Below are positions 31,365 to 41,204 of a stretch of 64,000 nucleotides of DNA, one piece after another. The notes under the pieces are model-generated. The model was not told the DNA's origin. It ran no database searches and saw only the letters and a list, made by a program, of their open reading frames with translations. A program made the translations under genes and the position numbers. The number at the start of each line of letters is the position of its first letter. Within the stretch, counting starts at the first letter, position 1. The stretch comes from Dama dama (Eukaryota; Chordata; Mammalia; Artiodactyla; Cervidae): the NCBI RefSeq assembly GCF_033118175.1, contig NC_083701.1, forward strand, positions 8,265,501 to 8,329,500. Direction: 5' to 3'.

Positions 31365-32310
31365 AGTTCTGTTTCATTCAAAATACTCAACGAAATGTAT
31401 TATGTGCCAATTCTATATTAAACGTAGAGGACACAGTGGAAAATGCTATAGATTTGGGCCCTGTTTCCATGAATATTTTAGTCTAGTGAGGGAGACAGAC
31501 ATCATCCAAATAACTATAGATCACATATATAGATGTATGATTGTGTGCATGCATGTGAGCTAAATCACTTCAGTCCAGCTCTTTGCAACCCCATGGATTG
31601 TAGCCCACCAGACTCCTCTGTCCATGGGATTCTCCAGGCAAAAATACTGGAGTGAGTTGCCATGTCCTCCTCCAGGGGATCTTCCCTACCCAAGGACTGA
31701 ACCCCAGTCTCTTATGCCTTCTGCATTGGCAGTCAGGTTCTTTACCACTAGTGCCACCTGGGAAGCCCAGATGTACGATTACATATGGAGTAAGGACCAT
31801 AGCAGAACAGGGCAAGGTGCTATGTGGGCAGAAGTCTTCCCTGAAGAACTGTCTTCACTGTATCCTCAGAGGATAGAAGAGATCATAGCGTTAGAAGACA
31901 CTCGGGAAACACTCCTTGAATGAACACGAATTCTTTTGAGCCAAGGTCTAAAGAAGAATAATAATTAAGTACACATAGAGAAATGAAAGGGAAGAAAATT
32001 CTAGGGGGAAAAATCAGCATTTTTTGGGTGGAAGGGAATGTGATTCATTCCTGGTGTGAGAAAGGGCACAGAGGTCGGGGTGCAGGGGAGACAGATAGTG
32101 GGACCGTACGACGCCGGAGAGGGAGGCTGGGATCAGAGCCGTGGCAGCCGTGATCAAACCTTTGATATTTCTTCTGAGAGCAGTGGAAAACCTATTTAAG
32201 CAAGAGACTTACAGAATCAGGTCTGTGTTTTTAAAACATCACCCAGTAGGGGAGTGGAAGGGGCCAGAATGGATGGGATGGGGCTGTTCAGAGATGTAGC
32301 CCTCGGCTCC
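31365..32310 (-). mobile_element. L2 LINE, split by a SINE
   Basis: Complement of L2: TATTATGTGCCAATTCTATATT, GATTTGGGCCCTGTTTCC, TAGTGAGGGAGACAGACATC, [SINE], then GAAGAACTGTCTTCAC, AGCAGTGGAAAACC and ACATCACCCAGTAGGGGAG ('gatcactctggctgc..'). Old and non-coding, interrupted at 31543-31768. Confidence 0.65.
31543..31768 (-). mobile_element. Bov-tA SINE with target duplication
   Basis: AGCTAAATCACTTCAGTCCAG to CTAGTGCCACCTGGGAAGCCC. Flanked by AGATGTATGATT (31531-31542) and AGATGTACGATT (31769-31780). Confidence 0.96.
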
Positions 32311-32729
32311 AGTTATGCTGAGGAAACATTTATCCCAAAGTGTCAGTGGCTTCCATCAGCAAAGCTTTATTTCTTTTTCATGCTACATATTGTCTGTGGG
32401 CAGGTTTGGCTCTTTTCCAAGTGTCCTCTTCGTTCTGGGATCCATTGCAATGACAGAGATTTTTGTGGGGGCTGTTTGGTTCTCACGGCAGAGGGGAAAA
32501 CGCCATCACTGGCCACAGGCAGCTTCTGAAAGCTTCTGCTCAGAAGTGGCCTACTGTCAGTTCTGCTCCCACAAGTGGGGGCTGCTGGTCAGCAGAAGGG
32601 TGATGGAAGAATGTTCCAGACCACGGGGGCAGGGGAGAAGAGGGAGGAGAGTGTGGGCGAAGGCTTAAGTTGTGTGTGAAGATAAAGAATTGAATGTGAA
32701 GGAGGGAAGGAGGTGGGGAAGCATAGTTA
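32311..32729. other. Unique sequence, nothing recognised
   Basis: A 117-codon plus frame (32315-32668) and a 91-codon one in another phase overlap. Neither resembles a known family. Confidence 0.4.
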
Positions 32730-32976
32730 TGGAGTTTGGGGCTGACATGTACACATTGCTCTATTTTAAATGAATAACCAACAAAGACCTACTGTACAAT
32801 ACAGAGAACTCTGCTCAATATTATGTAGCAACCTAAATGGGAAACAAGTCTGAAAAATTACATATAACTGAATACATATATTCAGTTATAACCGAATCAG
32901 TTTGCTGCATGTGGGAAACTAGGACAGCATTGTTAATCAACTATACTCCAATATAAAGTAAAAAATTAAAAAAAGA
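32730..32976 (+). mobile_element. L1 3' end
   Basis: GGAGTTTGGGGCTGACATGTAC, AATAACCAACAAAGACCTACTGTA, GAGAACTCTGCTCAATATTATG, GTTAATCAACTATACTCCAATATAAAG, then an A-rich tail. The plus-sense counterpart of the L1 ends elsewhere. Confidence 0.94.
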
Positions 32977-33074
32977 GAATGTTTTCATCCATAAAAGATA
33001 TTACAGGAGCTACAGGAGAAATATACAAGGTATCAAAATATAAGGTTAAAGTTTCATACAGGAACCTGGAAGAT

Positions 33075-33130
33075 CACATCCATTGTCATAATATGCATGA
33101 GACACATCCATTGTCATAATATGCATGAGA
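33075..33130 (+). repeat. 28-bp tandem duplication, exact
   Basis: Two identical 28-base units beginning CACATCCATTGTCATAATAT and ending GCATGAGA. No mismatch, so it is recent. Confidence 0.97.
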
Positions 33131-33344
33131 GAGTCCCAGAGGCCACACCAATGTCCTGACGCACTTGCACGCGGAACACACACAGCTCATGGAAACATAC
33201 ACGGCTGGTTTGTTCTGCGGCTGAAGGTTCAGTGCGAGGAGGCTGGAGATAATAGAAGACAGGAACATGCGCTGAACATGTGTGGGCGCTGGGCTGCCTT
33301 TCCCTGGCTTTGTGCGTGGTCTCACTCTCAGGAGTCTGATGGGG

Positions 33345-33500
33345 TCACTATTGCCATTGTTCCTATTTTACAGCTGGGGAAACTGAGGCACAGGCAGACT
33401 ACGGGAACCTGGCCAAGGTCTCAAAACCTGCTGGTGGTGGAGACAGCCACTGCACCCAGCGGCTTGGCTCCAGACTCTGGGTTCTTCACCACAGGTGTCA
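33345..33500 (-). mobile_element. MIR SINE
   Basis: CTATTTTACAGCTGGGGAAACTGAGGCAC, AGGTCTCAAAACCTGCTGGTGGTGG, GGCTTGGCTCCAGACTCTGG: strong complement of MIR. Confidence 0.92.
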
Positions 33501-33532
33501 AGTGTATCTCTTGGCTTCTCAGAGGCCACTTG

Positions 33533-33757
33533 GTACAGTAAAGAGCACAGACCTCAGAGTCAGACCCACTGTGGCTGGGTCATGACGCTGCTGTCTCCCA
33601 GCACTCTGCCATTTGCAGAGGAACTTCACCTTGTTGAACCCACATCCTCATTTCTAAGGGTATTAATGACTATCCAGTAGGGTGGCTGGGTGAGCTAAAG
33701 AGAATATATGCACAGAGCATCAGGCCTAGGAAGGCATTAAATAAATATTAGCTGAAG
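33533..33757 (+). mobile_element. MIR SINE
   Basis: TACAGTAAAGAGCACAGACCTCAGAGTCAGAC, GGGTCATGACGCTG, CATCCTCATTTCTAAGGGT, and the 3' end AGGAAGGCATTAAATAAATATTAGC. It starts about 30 bases after an opposed MIR, so the two tRNA-like heads face each other. Confidence 0.85.
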
Positions 33758-33829
33758 TGAAATGAGGGGTCATAGTATCGTGCTTTTGCTTCAACTCCGC
33801 ATAGAAATTATGAACTGTGAGAATGTATA

Positions 33830-34180
33830 TTTTTTAAGTAGGACTGTTAAGCCCATTAATGGCCCATGAAATGATATTTTCCTATGGCAACTACCATATT
33901 TAAGTGGCATTAAGTGAAAGCCTCTTGGGTGATTATAGAAAGGACCCTAATTATCAAGAACTATGCTAAAGAAACAGTCCAGAGTAGGAGGGGGTGGGAT
34001 GAATCACGCACTGGAAACAAAAGAGCAAAATAGTTAGTGGCGATAACCACTGTCCTCCTGGGGAGAATATAGAGGTGATATTTATTTCAATTATCCTTCT
34101 TAAGACATATTGTGAACAGACTAATTTTATCACTGCAAGGAATTCTTGAAAAGCAAAGAAAACATAGAATGAGGTCGTCC
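33830..34180. other. Repeat-free block, candidate conserved noncoding element
   Basis: Unique AT-rich DNA with TTAAGTGGCATTAAGTGAAAG, CCCTAATTATCAAG and TTTCAATTATCC. No frame or repeat landmark. Conservation is untested. Confidence 0.22.
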
Positions 34181-34620
34181 TCAGAAAACAATGTTTTTTT
34201 TAGATACACAGAATCCATACTCTGATGGGGTCCTTATTTTGCCTAACTGATTACTGGACAAATCTTGATTACAGGGATGTTGAGGGTCAAGTCTGCTGGG
34301 ACGGTTTTACCTGCAAGTCCTACTAGGGTTGTAAGATCATGTGTTGCGTGGAGCAGAGCAAGCTGCACTTGGCCACCTCCCTCCCAAGGGCTCCAACCTG
34401 AAGGGAAGTGGTGGCCTCCGGCTTCACCTGAGCCGGCATCAAAATCCCGGAGACTGGGTCTGATGGGACAAGCAAGGGGAGATGGTCCAGGTTGACGAGT
34501 GATGACGAAGGCCAGGAGGTAAGAGAGGATGGCAGGTTCAGAGAAGTGAAAAATCCCTCGGGGAGACCCAGGGCTTGGGGAGCAGGGTAGGGGCTTACAG
34601 AGTAGGAGGCTGGCTATCTG
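34181..34620. other. Unique sequence, nothing recognised
   Basis: GC-richer patch around 34.36-34.46 kb. A 133-codon minus frame (34243-34644) has no recognised domain. Confidence 0.4.
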
Positions 34621-34753
34621 TGTGTGTGTGTGCATGTTAGTCACTCAGTCATGTCCGTTTATGCCCCCATGGACTGTGACCCACCAGCCTCCTCTGTCCA
34701 TGGGATTCTCCAGGCAAGAATACTGGAGTGGGCTGCCATTCCCTTCTCCACTG
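34621..34753 (-). mobile_element. Bov-tA SINE, 5'-truncated
   Basis: GTGCATGTTAGTCACTCAGTC to GCCATTCCCTTCTCC. Preceded by a short (TG)n run at 34619-34632. Head absent. Confidence 0.94.
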
Positions 34754-34837
34754 GGTCTGGGTGGTATAATACAAATAAAGAGCTATTTGATGTATGTCTC
34801 AGGCTCCTGTCATAGGGCTCCTTAAACCCTTAGAATT

Positions 34838-35450
34838 TCCCAAATGATAGGTGAGTCTTTCATTCGTAATGAACCCTTTTGATCATACCTGAGTTCATGC
34901 TAATAAGGCGACTCTTGGTGGGTCCCTAGGTAGCTTTATAAAGTTGCAGTAGATTGCCAGAAAAACCAACCCTCTGAATAGAGGGTTAGAACTATCAACC
35001 ATACCTCCCCCTCCATCCCCACTGCCCCCACCCCCGCCAGGAAGGAGAGAGGAGGGGACCTGGGAATCACATTCAACCACCAATAGCCAATGATTGAATC
35101 TATCACACCACACAATGGAACCTCAATAAAAATCCCTAAATGCTGGCATTTAGAGACATCTGGGTTGATGAATGAATTGATGTACTGGGGGTAAGGAGTG
35201 GTACACCCAGAGAAGAAATAGCTACTCTGCTTTCTTTGCCCCTCATATCTTGTTCAACGCACCCCTTCCATTTGGCTGTTGTTCAGTTGTATCCTTTATG
35301 GTAAATCAGTAAGCATAAGTGAAGCACTTTCCTGAATTCTGTAAGTCCTAGTGACTTATCAAACCTGGGGATGAGGTCATGGGAGCCCCTGAGTTTTCAG
35401 TCAGCCAGGCAGAAGGGTCAGTAGCCTGTGGCCCATTTGCCCCTATGCGT
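34838..35450 (+). mobile_element. Old ERV LTR
   Basis: Plus-sense order of a known mammalian ERV1-type LTR: GATTGAATCTATCACACC, GGAACCTCAATAAAAATCCCTAAATG (AATAAA at about 35126), GAGAAGAAATAGCTACTCTG, CATATCTTGTTCAACGCACCCCTTCCATTTGGCTGTTG, TTATCAAACCTGGGGATGAGGTCATGGGAGC. A C-rich tract (35004-35040) lies in U3. No internal viral sequence adjoins. Exact family name withheld. Confidence 0.72.
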
Positions 35451-35452
35451 GA

Positions 35453-35680
35453 AGTTGTTGTTGTTTAATCACTAAGTCGTGTCCAAGTCTTCGCGACCCC
35501 ATGGACTGTAGCCCACCAGGCTCCTCTGCCCATGGGATTCTCCAGGCAAGAATACTGGAGTGGGTTGCCATTTCCTTCTCCAGGGGATCTTCCCAACCCA
35601 GGGATCAAACCCGCATCTCTAGTAAGACATCTTCTGCATTGGCAGGCAGATTCTTTACCACCACGCCACTTGGGAAACTT
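35453..35680 (-). mobile_element. Bov-tA SINE, full length
   Basis: GTTGTTGTTGTTTAATCACTAAG tail to CTTTACCACCACGCCACTTGGGAAACTT head. Confidence 0.95.
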
Positions 35681-36023
35681 CCTGCAAGAATTGACATTTC
35701 TGCCCAGTATAGCTTTGGGCCCGGCTTATCATGGTAATGCAGACTCAGTAGAAAATCCTTTTGTATGTAAAGCAAAACCTGACCTTACTCTGACTCTCAG
35801 TTCCCCAGACTTTTGGTTCCTGTCCAAAGGTCAAATAGTAATTTCTTACAGGCATTATGGAAAAAAAATAACCAAGACATTTGGAAGCCATGTTTGAACT
35901 TGGGATACATGTTGTGGATCTGTCTTATCTGGACTCTTATTGAGTCTTACTTCACTTTTAACAAATTTGAACATCTCATTGTTTCCAGAACTTGCCAAAG
36001 ATTTTCTGTCTCCTGGCCTTTTG
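35681..36023. other. Unique sequence, nothing recognised
   Basis: No repeat landmark. Frames carried over from the SINE are not credible. Confidence 0.4.
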
Positions 36024-36218
36024 TGGTGTGCATGTATGTGCATGTGTGCATGCTCATGTGTGTGAACATGTGTGCATGTCTGTAAGTGTGGACACGTGTG
36101 CATGTGTGTGTCTGTAAGTGTAAACATGTGTGTATGTGAGTGCATGCCTGTGAGTGTGAACATGTGTGCATGTGTGTGTGTGCATGCCTATATGTGTGAA
36201 TATTTGTGCATGTCTGTA
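36024..36218 (+). repeat. Imperfect (TG)n minisatellite
   Basis: About 195 bases of TGTG/CATG with longer-period repetition of 'gtgaacatgtgtgcatg' and 'tctgtaagtgt' (about 40-50 bases). Alternating purine-pyrimidine, so capable of Z-DNA. Histidine/threonine or cysteine/valine repeats in its frames are artefacts. Confidence 0.93.
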
Positions 36219-36219
36219 G

Positions 36220-36920
36220 TGAAGAATAGGAGAAAGGGGATTCATTCTGTCAGGCGAGTTGTATGCTCCTCGGTTTTTGTCTCGTCACAACAAAGATTTG
36301 GGGTGATGGACATTAAAGCCCCCCTCGGCGTGTCACAGTTCTTGGGTCTTGGACAGACCGTGTTATAGCTCTCAGGTCTTGAACGGACTGTGTTATAGCT
36401 CTTAGATAAGTCAGTGTTACAGCTCTATTTTATTTAGATAATAGCAGGAAAATCCATCTTCGAGGCATGAGGGCACATCGATCCAAAGAGGCAAAGAGAA
36501 GAGAGCCCCAGCACGCGGGAGAGAGAGAGAGAGCTAGTTTTGGCTCCTCTTTTTATATGTTTCTCTCTCTCTGGGCCGGTCCTATGTAAACTGGGCCAGC
36601 CAGGAGTGCTGTTTGTTTTACCTGAGGTTCTCACTCCGGTCCTCAGACCTTCCTTTGTTCTATTTTCATGGGCTTTTCCCTTCCAGGTCTTTTAGCCACC
36701 ACCATTTGGGACTCCTTTTCCCTATTCTAACAACCTAACAGTTTTATCTCTGGTCTTTCTCCTGTGGGCTCTCTTCTAAGTTATTTAGTCTTTGATTATT
36801 TAATTTTGCAGATATAACAGGGTATTAGAAGGAGACTCTTTTTGTCCCATATTTGCCTGGGAAACCAAAGATTCCTTTGTACATTGTTAGTCTTAATTAG
36901 TTAATCATACAAGGGTAACA
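36220..36920 (-). mobile_element. Endogenous retrovirus LTR
   Basis: Right end GGGTAACA gives TGTTACCC at the minus-strand start. A minus-strand TATAAAA lies at 36551-36557 and AATAAA at 36429-36434, about 120 bases apart, giving a sensible U3/R layout. Two near-repeats around GTGTTATAGCTCT (36360, 36390) lie in the R/U5 part. About 700 bases; no gag, pol or env frame beside it. Sequence beyond the next SINE (37134 on) might belong to the same element. Confidence 0.75.
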
Positions 36921-36927
36921 GGGCATG

Positions 36928-37133
36928 AGGCTTCCTTGGTGGCTCAGTGTTGAAGAATTTGTCTGCCAGTGCAGGAGACAGGGGTTCAATCCCTGGTCTA
37001 GGAAGATCCCCTGGAGGAGGAAATGGCAACCCACTCCAGTATTCTTGCCTGGAGAATCCCATGGGCAGAGGTGGGCTACAGTCCATGGGGTTGCAAAAGA
37101 GTCAGACATGACTGAGGAACTAAACAACAACAA
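36928..37133 (+). mobile_element. Bov-tA SINE
   Basis: GAGGCTTCCTTGGTGGCTCA head, GGTTCAATCCC, AACCCACTCCAGTATTCTTG, tail GTCAGACATGACTGAGGAAC, ending in (AAC)n. A 10-base deletion removes 'agcctg' in the tail. Confidence 0.95.
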
Positions 37134-38216
37134 GAAGACATTAAAAGGGGTCTTTTGTCTCAGTTTTGGCTGAGACATGAAAGGCTAACACAGTTGATTC
37201 CAAGAATACCAGGAGTTGTGGGTCAGGCCAGGTCACTTATGCAGGGCCTGCTACCAGGCTGAAATCTGCTCTGTCACCACTGGAAATCATCCACTCCAAC
37301 CTCTAAAGAGGTGGGGATGGAAGGGTTGAAAGAGTTTTTTTATCAGAGTGAAGGTAGGTGTACCATGCATCCACATGTCGACTCCTTTCTACCTCAGAGT
37401 CTGAGGGGTTTCACAGGGACAATTGACAGAGCTGGGCTGGTGTCCCCTGTGCCACCATGAATTCAGGAATCCTAAGTGCTGCGTGTGAATCCCATCTGGG
37501 AATAGGAAAGGATAAGGTTACAGCAGTGGGCCTACTTTGAAGCAGGAAGAGTGATGGCCGCCATGGCTGCAAGCCCCCCTGTATGTCCCAGTGGGGCAAG
37601 GACACACGTGTGTTCCTGCAGGCAGGGGGCTTATGTGGGACCCCAACCCAGGGGGCAGCCAGGAGGAGCTCAGTAGAGACTGGATGGAGCTCCAGAGCAG
37701 GAGAGGCGTCGTCTGTTTCCAGGGGTTGCAATCCAAGGTCGTCACCAGGAGGGGCATCTCCAGAACCCCCTCAAAAGCGCCAGGAGAGCAATAGCCTCCT
37801 GTCTACTCCCGCTGGTCCGGGGAGAACCGGTCCTATTCATATCCTTGCTGTGCTGGGTCCTCTGCCCTCATCACCTCTGTCCTGGCGTTTCCTCCTGAGC
37901 CAGAAAATGCTGCTGAGAACTGGGGTGTGGTGAGCAAGGGGGAAAACATCCCTCTCAGACTGCCCTCACCCACCGCCGGCTCGAGTCTGTCGTGTCGGGA
38001 GAGTGTGAGGGAGGACCGGAAGGGCTTTGGTCGTGACACTGGGCGGATTTACGTTGTAAAAACTGTTGTTATGACAGTGAGCGAAGGAGGTTGGACTGCC
38101 TGACAGTGACCACAGGGCCAGACAGCAAATCAACAGGAAGTGGAGGAGCTGAACCGTCATCGTTTGCCTGCAACCCGTCCTCCCAGCCTGTCCAGGAAAA
38201 CGGACGCTTATAGGGC
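37134..38216. other. Mostly unique sequence
   Basis: Over 1 kb without a firm repeat. The left 100 bases may continue the LTR. Overlapping frames of 79-116 codons on both strands (37411-37933) sit in a GC-richer patch but match nothing I recognise. Confidence 0.4.
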
Positions 38217-38332
38217 ATGTCCAGCGGTTCAGTGGTTAGGACTCTGCACTCTCACTGCCATGACCCAGGTTCAATCCCTGGTCTGGGAACTAAGATCCTG
38301 CAAGCCAAGTGGCATGGCCAAAAAAAAAGACA
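38217..38332 (+). mobile_element. Short tRNA-derived SINE (CHR-related)
   Basis: TGTCCAGCGGTTCAGTGGTTAGGACTCTGCACTCTCACTGCC, GGTTCAATCCCTGGTCTGGGAACTAAGATCCTGCAAGCC, then a short A tail. Body ends soon after the tRNA-like part. Confidence 0.92.
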
Positions 38333-38479
38333 GATGCTTATAAAAAGCAAAACTTTTTATAAGAAACTGTAATGTTGAAGAGACAGCTAGTCTTCCTTGG
38401 CTAGGTAGGCTGACTTTGTCTATAATTGCTCTGGCCCCTTCATATGTATTGTGCGGAACTCTATCTGAGATAGGTTGTG

Positions 38480-38483
<4 letters not shown>

Positions 38484-38533
<50 letters not shown>

Positions 38534-38740
38534 TATATATATAAATATATATATACATATACATATATATATAAATCTCCCTCCTCTTCATCTCGCTTTC
38601 ACTTGTTTATCTCTAAAACATATATAATAATGTGAACACATATAAAATATATATAACATAAAGTATACATATAGAATATATGCATATTATGTATAATATA
38701 CAGATTGTTAAAATATAACATGTTACAATATAATATATAT
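38484..38740. repeat. (TA)n / AT-rich low-complexity tract
   Basis: About 18 TA units (38484-38522), then ACACACAC, then TATA and ACATAT blocks. AT-rich texture runs on to the BovB at 38741. Confidence 0.95.
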
Positions 38741-39460
38741 TGATGAAAGTGAAAGAGGAGAGTGAAAAAGTTGACTTACAGCTCAACATTCAGAAAACTA
38801 AGATCATGGCATCTGGTCCCATCACTTCATGGCAAATAGATGGGGAAACAGTGGAAACAGTGTCAGGCTTTATTTTTTTGGGCTCCAAAATCACTGCAGA
38901 TGGTGATTGCAGTCATGAAATTAAAAGACACATACTCCTTGGAAGGAAAGTTATGACCAACCTAGATAGCAAATTAAAAAGCAGAGACATTACTTTGCCA
39001 ACAAAGGCCTAGCTATGGTTTTTTCCAGTGGTCATGTGTGGATGTGAGAGTTGGACTGTGAAGAAAGCTGAGTGCAGAAGAATTGATGCTTTTGAACTGT
39101 GGTGCTGGAGAAGACTCTTGAGAGTCCCTTGGACTGCCAGGAGATCCCACCAGTCCATCCTAAAGGAGATCAGTCCTGGGTGTTCATTGGAAGGACTGAT
39201 GCTGAAGCTGAAACTCCAATACTTTGGCCACCTCATGTGAAGAGTTGACTCATTGGAAAAGACCCTGATGCTGGGAGGGATTGGGGGCAGGAGGAGAAGG
39301 GGATGACAGGGGATGAGATATCTGGATGGCATCACCGACTCGATGGACATGAGCTTGAGTAAATTCTGGGAGTTGGTGATGGACCCGGAGGCCTGGCATG
39401 CTGTGTGATTCATGGGGTTGCAAAGAGTTGGACACAACTGAGAGACTAAACTGAACTGAA
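38741..39460 (+). mobile_element. BovB LINE 3' portion, longest copy
   Basis: 720 bases of the BovB reverse-transcriptase C-terminal region and 3' end. Readable peptides include LNIQKTKIMASG, FLGSKITADGDC, MTNLDSKLKSRDITLP and then CGCESWTVKKAECRRIDAFE. The two stretches (from 38740 and from 39028) are in the same frame, parted by one TAG at 39010-39012 where a short deletion replaces DNA around the normal GGTCCG..TAGTCAAGG. Ends GAGACTAAACTGAACTGAA. Likely younger than the other BovB pieces. Confidence 0.96.
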
Positions 39461-39640
39461 TGTAATATATTATAATAATTAATTATAATATACCTAATCT
39501 AGATTAATAATCTAAATAATATTGTAATATAGACTATTAAAATAGAAAATGGTGTATAACAATTACCATCTGCCTTATTTAGATTAACTAAAATCTACAT
39601 GTTTTATAATATGCAGATTATTAAAATATAACATTTTTAT
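39461..39640. repeat. AT-rich low-complexity tract
   Basis: TAATATATTATAATAATTAATTATAATATACC and similar. Together with 38484-38740 it forms the AT-rich bed into which BovB inserted; CAGATTRTTAAAATATAACAT occurs on both sides (38701, 39615). Confidence 0.9.
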
Positions 39641-39893
39641 TGAAGGATGGGTATATATTTAAATGATATTATCTTACAATAGTGTTTACATCCTGGAATT
39701 TGTGTTTTTCATCTATCAGCATATCTAGAAAAATCTTTGTCATTTTATATCAATCAGTTCAATTCTTTCTAACTTATGCATGGTGTCCAACAGTTTAATT
39801 GTTCTATGGGTGTTTTTGGTAAACAGATCTCTTCTTGATGGACATTTAGAGAGATTCCAGATGTTTGCTCTCACAAATAGTGTTGTTGATATT
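39641..39893 (-). mobile_element. L1M 3' region fragment
   Basis: TGTTTTTGGTAAACAGATCTCTTCTTGATGGACATTTAGAGAGATTCCAG..CTCACAAATAGTGTTG: reverse-sense old L1 ('tgatggacatttaggttgtttcc..caaacaatgctg'). Confidence 0.55.
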
Positions 39894-39894
39894 C

Positions 39895-40015
39895 CACATG
39901 CTGTTTCTTCTGCCTGAAATGAATTCCACCTGCTCTCCTCCTTGGTTCAATTCTTTTACCTCCCAAGTGTCAAATCCAGCATCCTTCCTTTGCTTGACTG
40001 TTTTGACCTCCTGGG
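39895..40015 (+). mobile_element. L2 LINE fragment
   Basis: CACATGCTGTTTCTTCTGCCTGAAATGAATTCCACCTGC, TTCTTTTACCTCCCAAGTGTCAAATCC: plus-sense L2. Confidence 0.8.
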
Positions 40016-40154
40016 CTGACATAATATGTGATGTTTACACATAATATGTGATGATTACCATAATAAGGTAGCTTCACAGTACTGTATTGTGTATGTAAAT
40101 GTTGCTAAAATAGGGATCTCCAAAGTTCTTATCTTGAGAAAAAAAGACTAACTG

Positions 40155-40220
40155 AGTGCTATGTTTTAGATGCTGGGTGACCTGGTTCGCATTTACCTCT
40201 CTGGGCTCAGTTTTCACCCT
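40155..40220 (+). mobile_element. MIR SINE core fragment
   Basis: GCTGGGTGACCTGGTTCGCATTTACCTCTCTGGGCTCAGTTTTCAC aligns to the MIR core. Confidence 0.65.
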
Positions 40221-40279
40221 TCCCCCACACTCCATGGACCAGACCGGTGACAGGAACACGACGGGCCCTCACCCTCTCC

Positions 40280-40750
40280 TGCGTTGTCATAGGCTGCCTC
40301 TGCCACTTGCCTGGTCGGCTCACACCCATTCTTTGGGCTTCAGTGTCTCTTTCTCTGAGAAGTTTTCCCTGACCTCTCAACACTGGGTAGGGTGCCCTCT
40401 TTACATGTTTCTCTCTCTCTCTCTCTTTTTTTGGCCACATGGCTTGCAGGATCTTACTTCGCTTGCCAGGGATTGAACCCCAGGTCCTCAGCAGTGAAAC
40501 CACACAGTCCTAACCACTGGATCTCCAGGGAAGTTCCCCTCTTTACATGTTTCAACAGCATCTTCTCTGTGCTGTCCTGCAGCCCCCGTACTGGATGGCA
40601 AGTGCCTTCTCAAGCGCCTTCCTCTCTGACACAGCTGTGAGCTCTCTGAGGCATGATGCTTTGCTCCTGGGTGCATCTCCAGTGCTCAGCGCAGTGCTGC
40701 TAACACAGTTGGTGCTGAATATTCCTTTGTGCAATGACTGAATGCGTGAG
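40280..40750 (+). mobile_element. L2 LINE 3' end, split by a SINE
   Basis: Left part TCTTTCTCTGAGAAGTTTTCCCTGACCTCTCAACAC to 40410, right part from 40553: GCTGTGAGCTCTCTGAGGCATGATGC, TCTCCAGTGCTCAGCGCAGTGCTGC, GTTGGTGCTGAATATTCC..GACTGAATG. Confidence 0.8.
40411..40536 (-). mobile_element. Short tRNA-derived SINE with 16-bp target duplication
   Basis: (CT)n then TTTTTTTGGCCACATGGCTTGCAGGATCTTAC..CCAGGGATTGAACCCCAGG..TAACCACTGGATCTCCAGGGAAGTTC. The flank CCCTCTTTACATGTTT is identical at 40395-40410 and 40537-40552. Confidence 0.96.
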
Positions 40751-41204
40751 TGAAAGCACTCAGGGCTCCTATCTGCAGGCCAGGAGTCACAGGATTACTT
40801 CTGAACCTTCCTGACTTACAGGCACGAGCTTGATAAGCTCCTGAAATGAAAGCTGGACTTTCATTGCTCCCCGAAGATTGGGCTGCTCCAAACAATTGGT
40901 CTCTTATTCCAGAAATCTCTGCTGGGACAAAATAGGGAGAAAAGACCAGGAGATGAGTCTTCAGTCCACAGAGTCTCTTTAGAAACCTTGAGGAGTCATT
41001 GTTACTCATTTCCAATAAAAAATAATCAAGATTTCATGACGTGAGAATTGTCATAAAGGCAGAGTCTAGTGGAGGAGCTCTGGGCGGGGGACACGAGCTG
41101 ATGAGCCGTGTCCCTTCCCCCAGCCTGCCTGCCTCCATCTCTACCTGACCATTTCCAGGTTGAGCAGACCCTGCACTTTTGATTCTTCCAGTTTTTATAG
41201 ACAC
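40751..41204. other. Unique sequence, nothing recognised
   Basis: No repeat landmark. A 109-codon minus frame overlaps the L2 end and is not credible. Confidence 0.4.

Noticed and set aside
36024..36218. Repeated TGTG/CATG units as a CRISPR-like array
   Set aside because: There are no constant-length repeats with unique spacers. It is an imperfect TG minisatellite in a mammalian genome.
35855..36245. Histidine/threonine-rich frames opposite the TG tract
   Set aside because: Translation of a simple repeat; all phases are open for the same reason.
38271..38591. 106-codon minus frame with tyrosine/isoleucine repeats
   Set aside because: Translation of the (TA)n tract joined to a SINE end.
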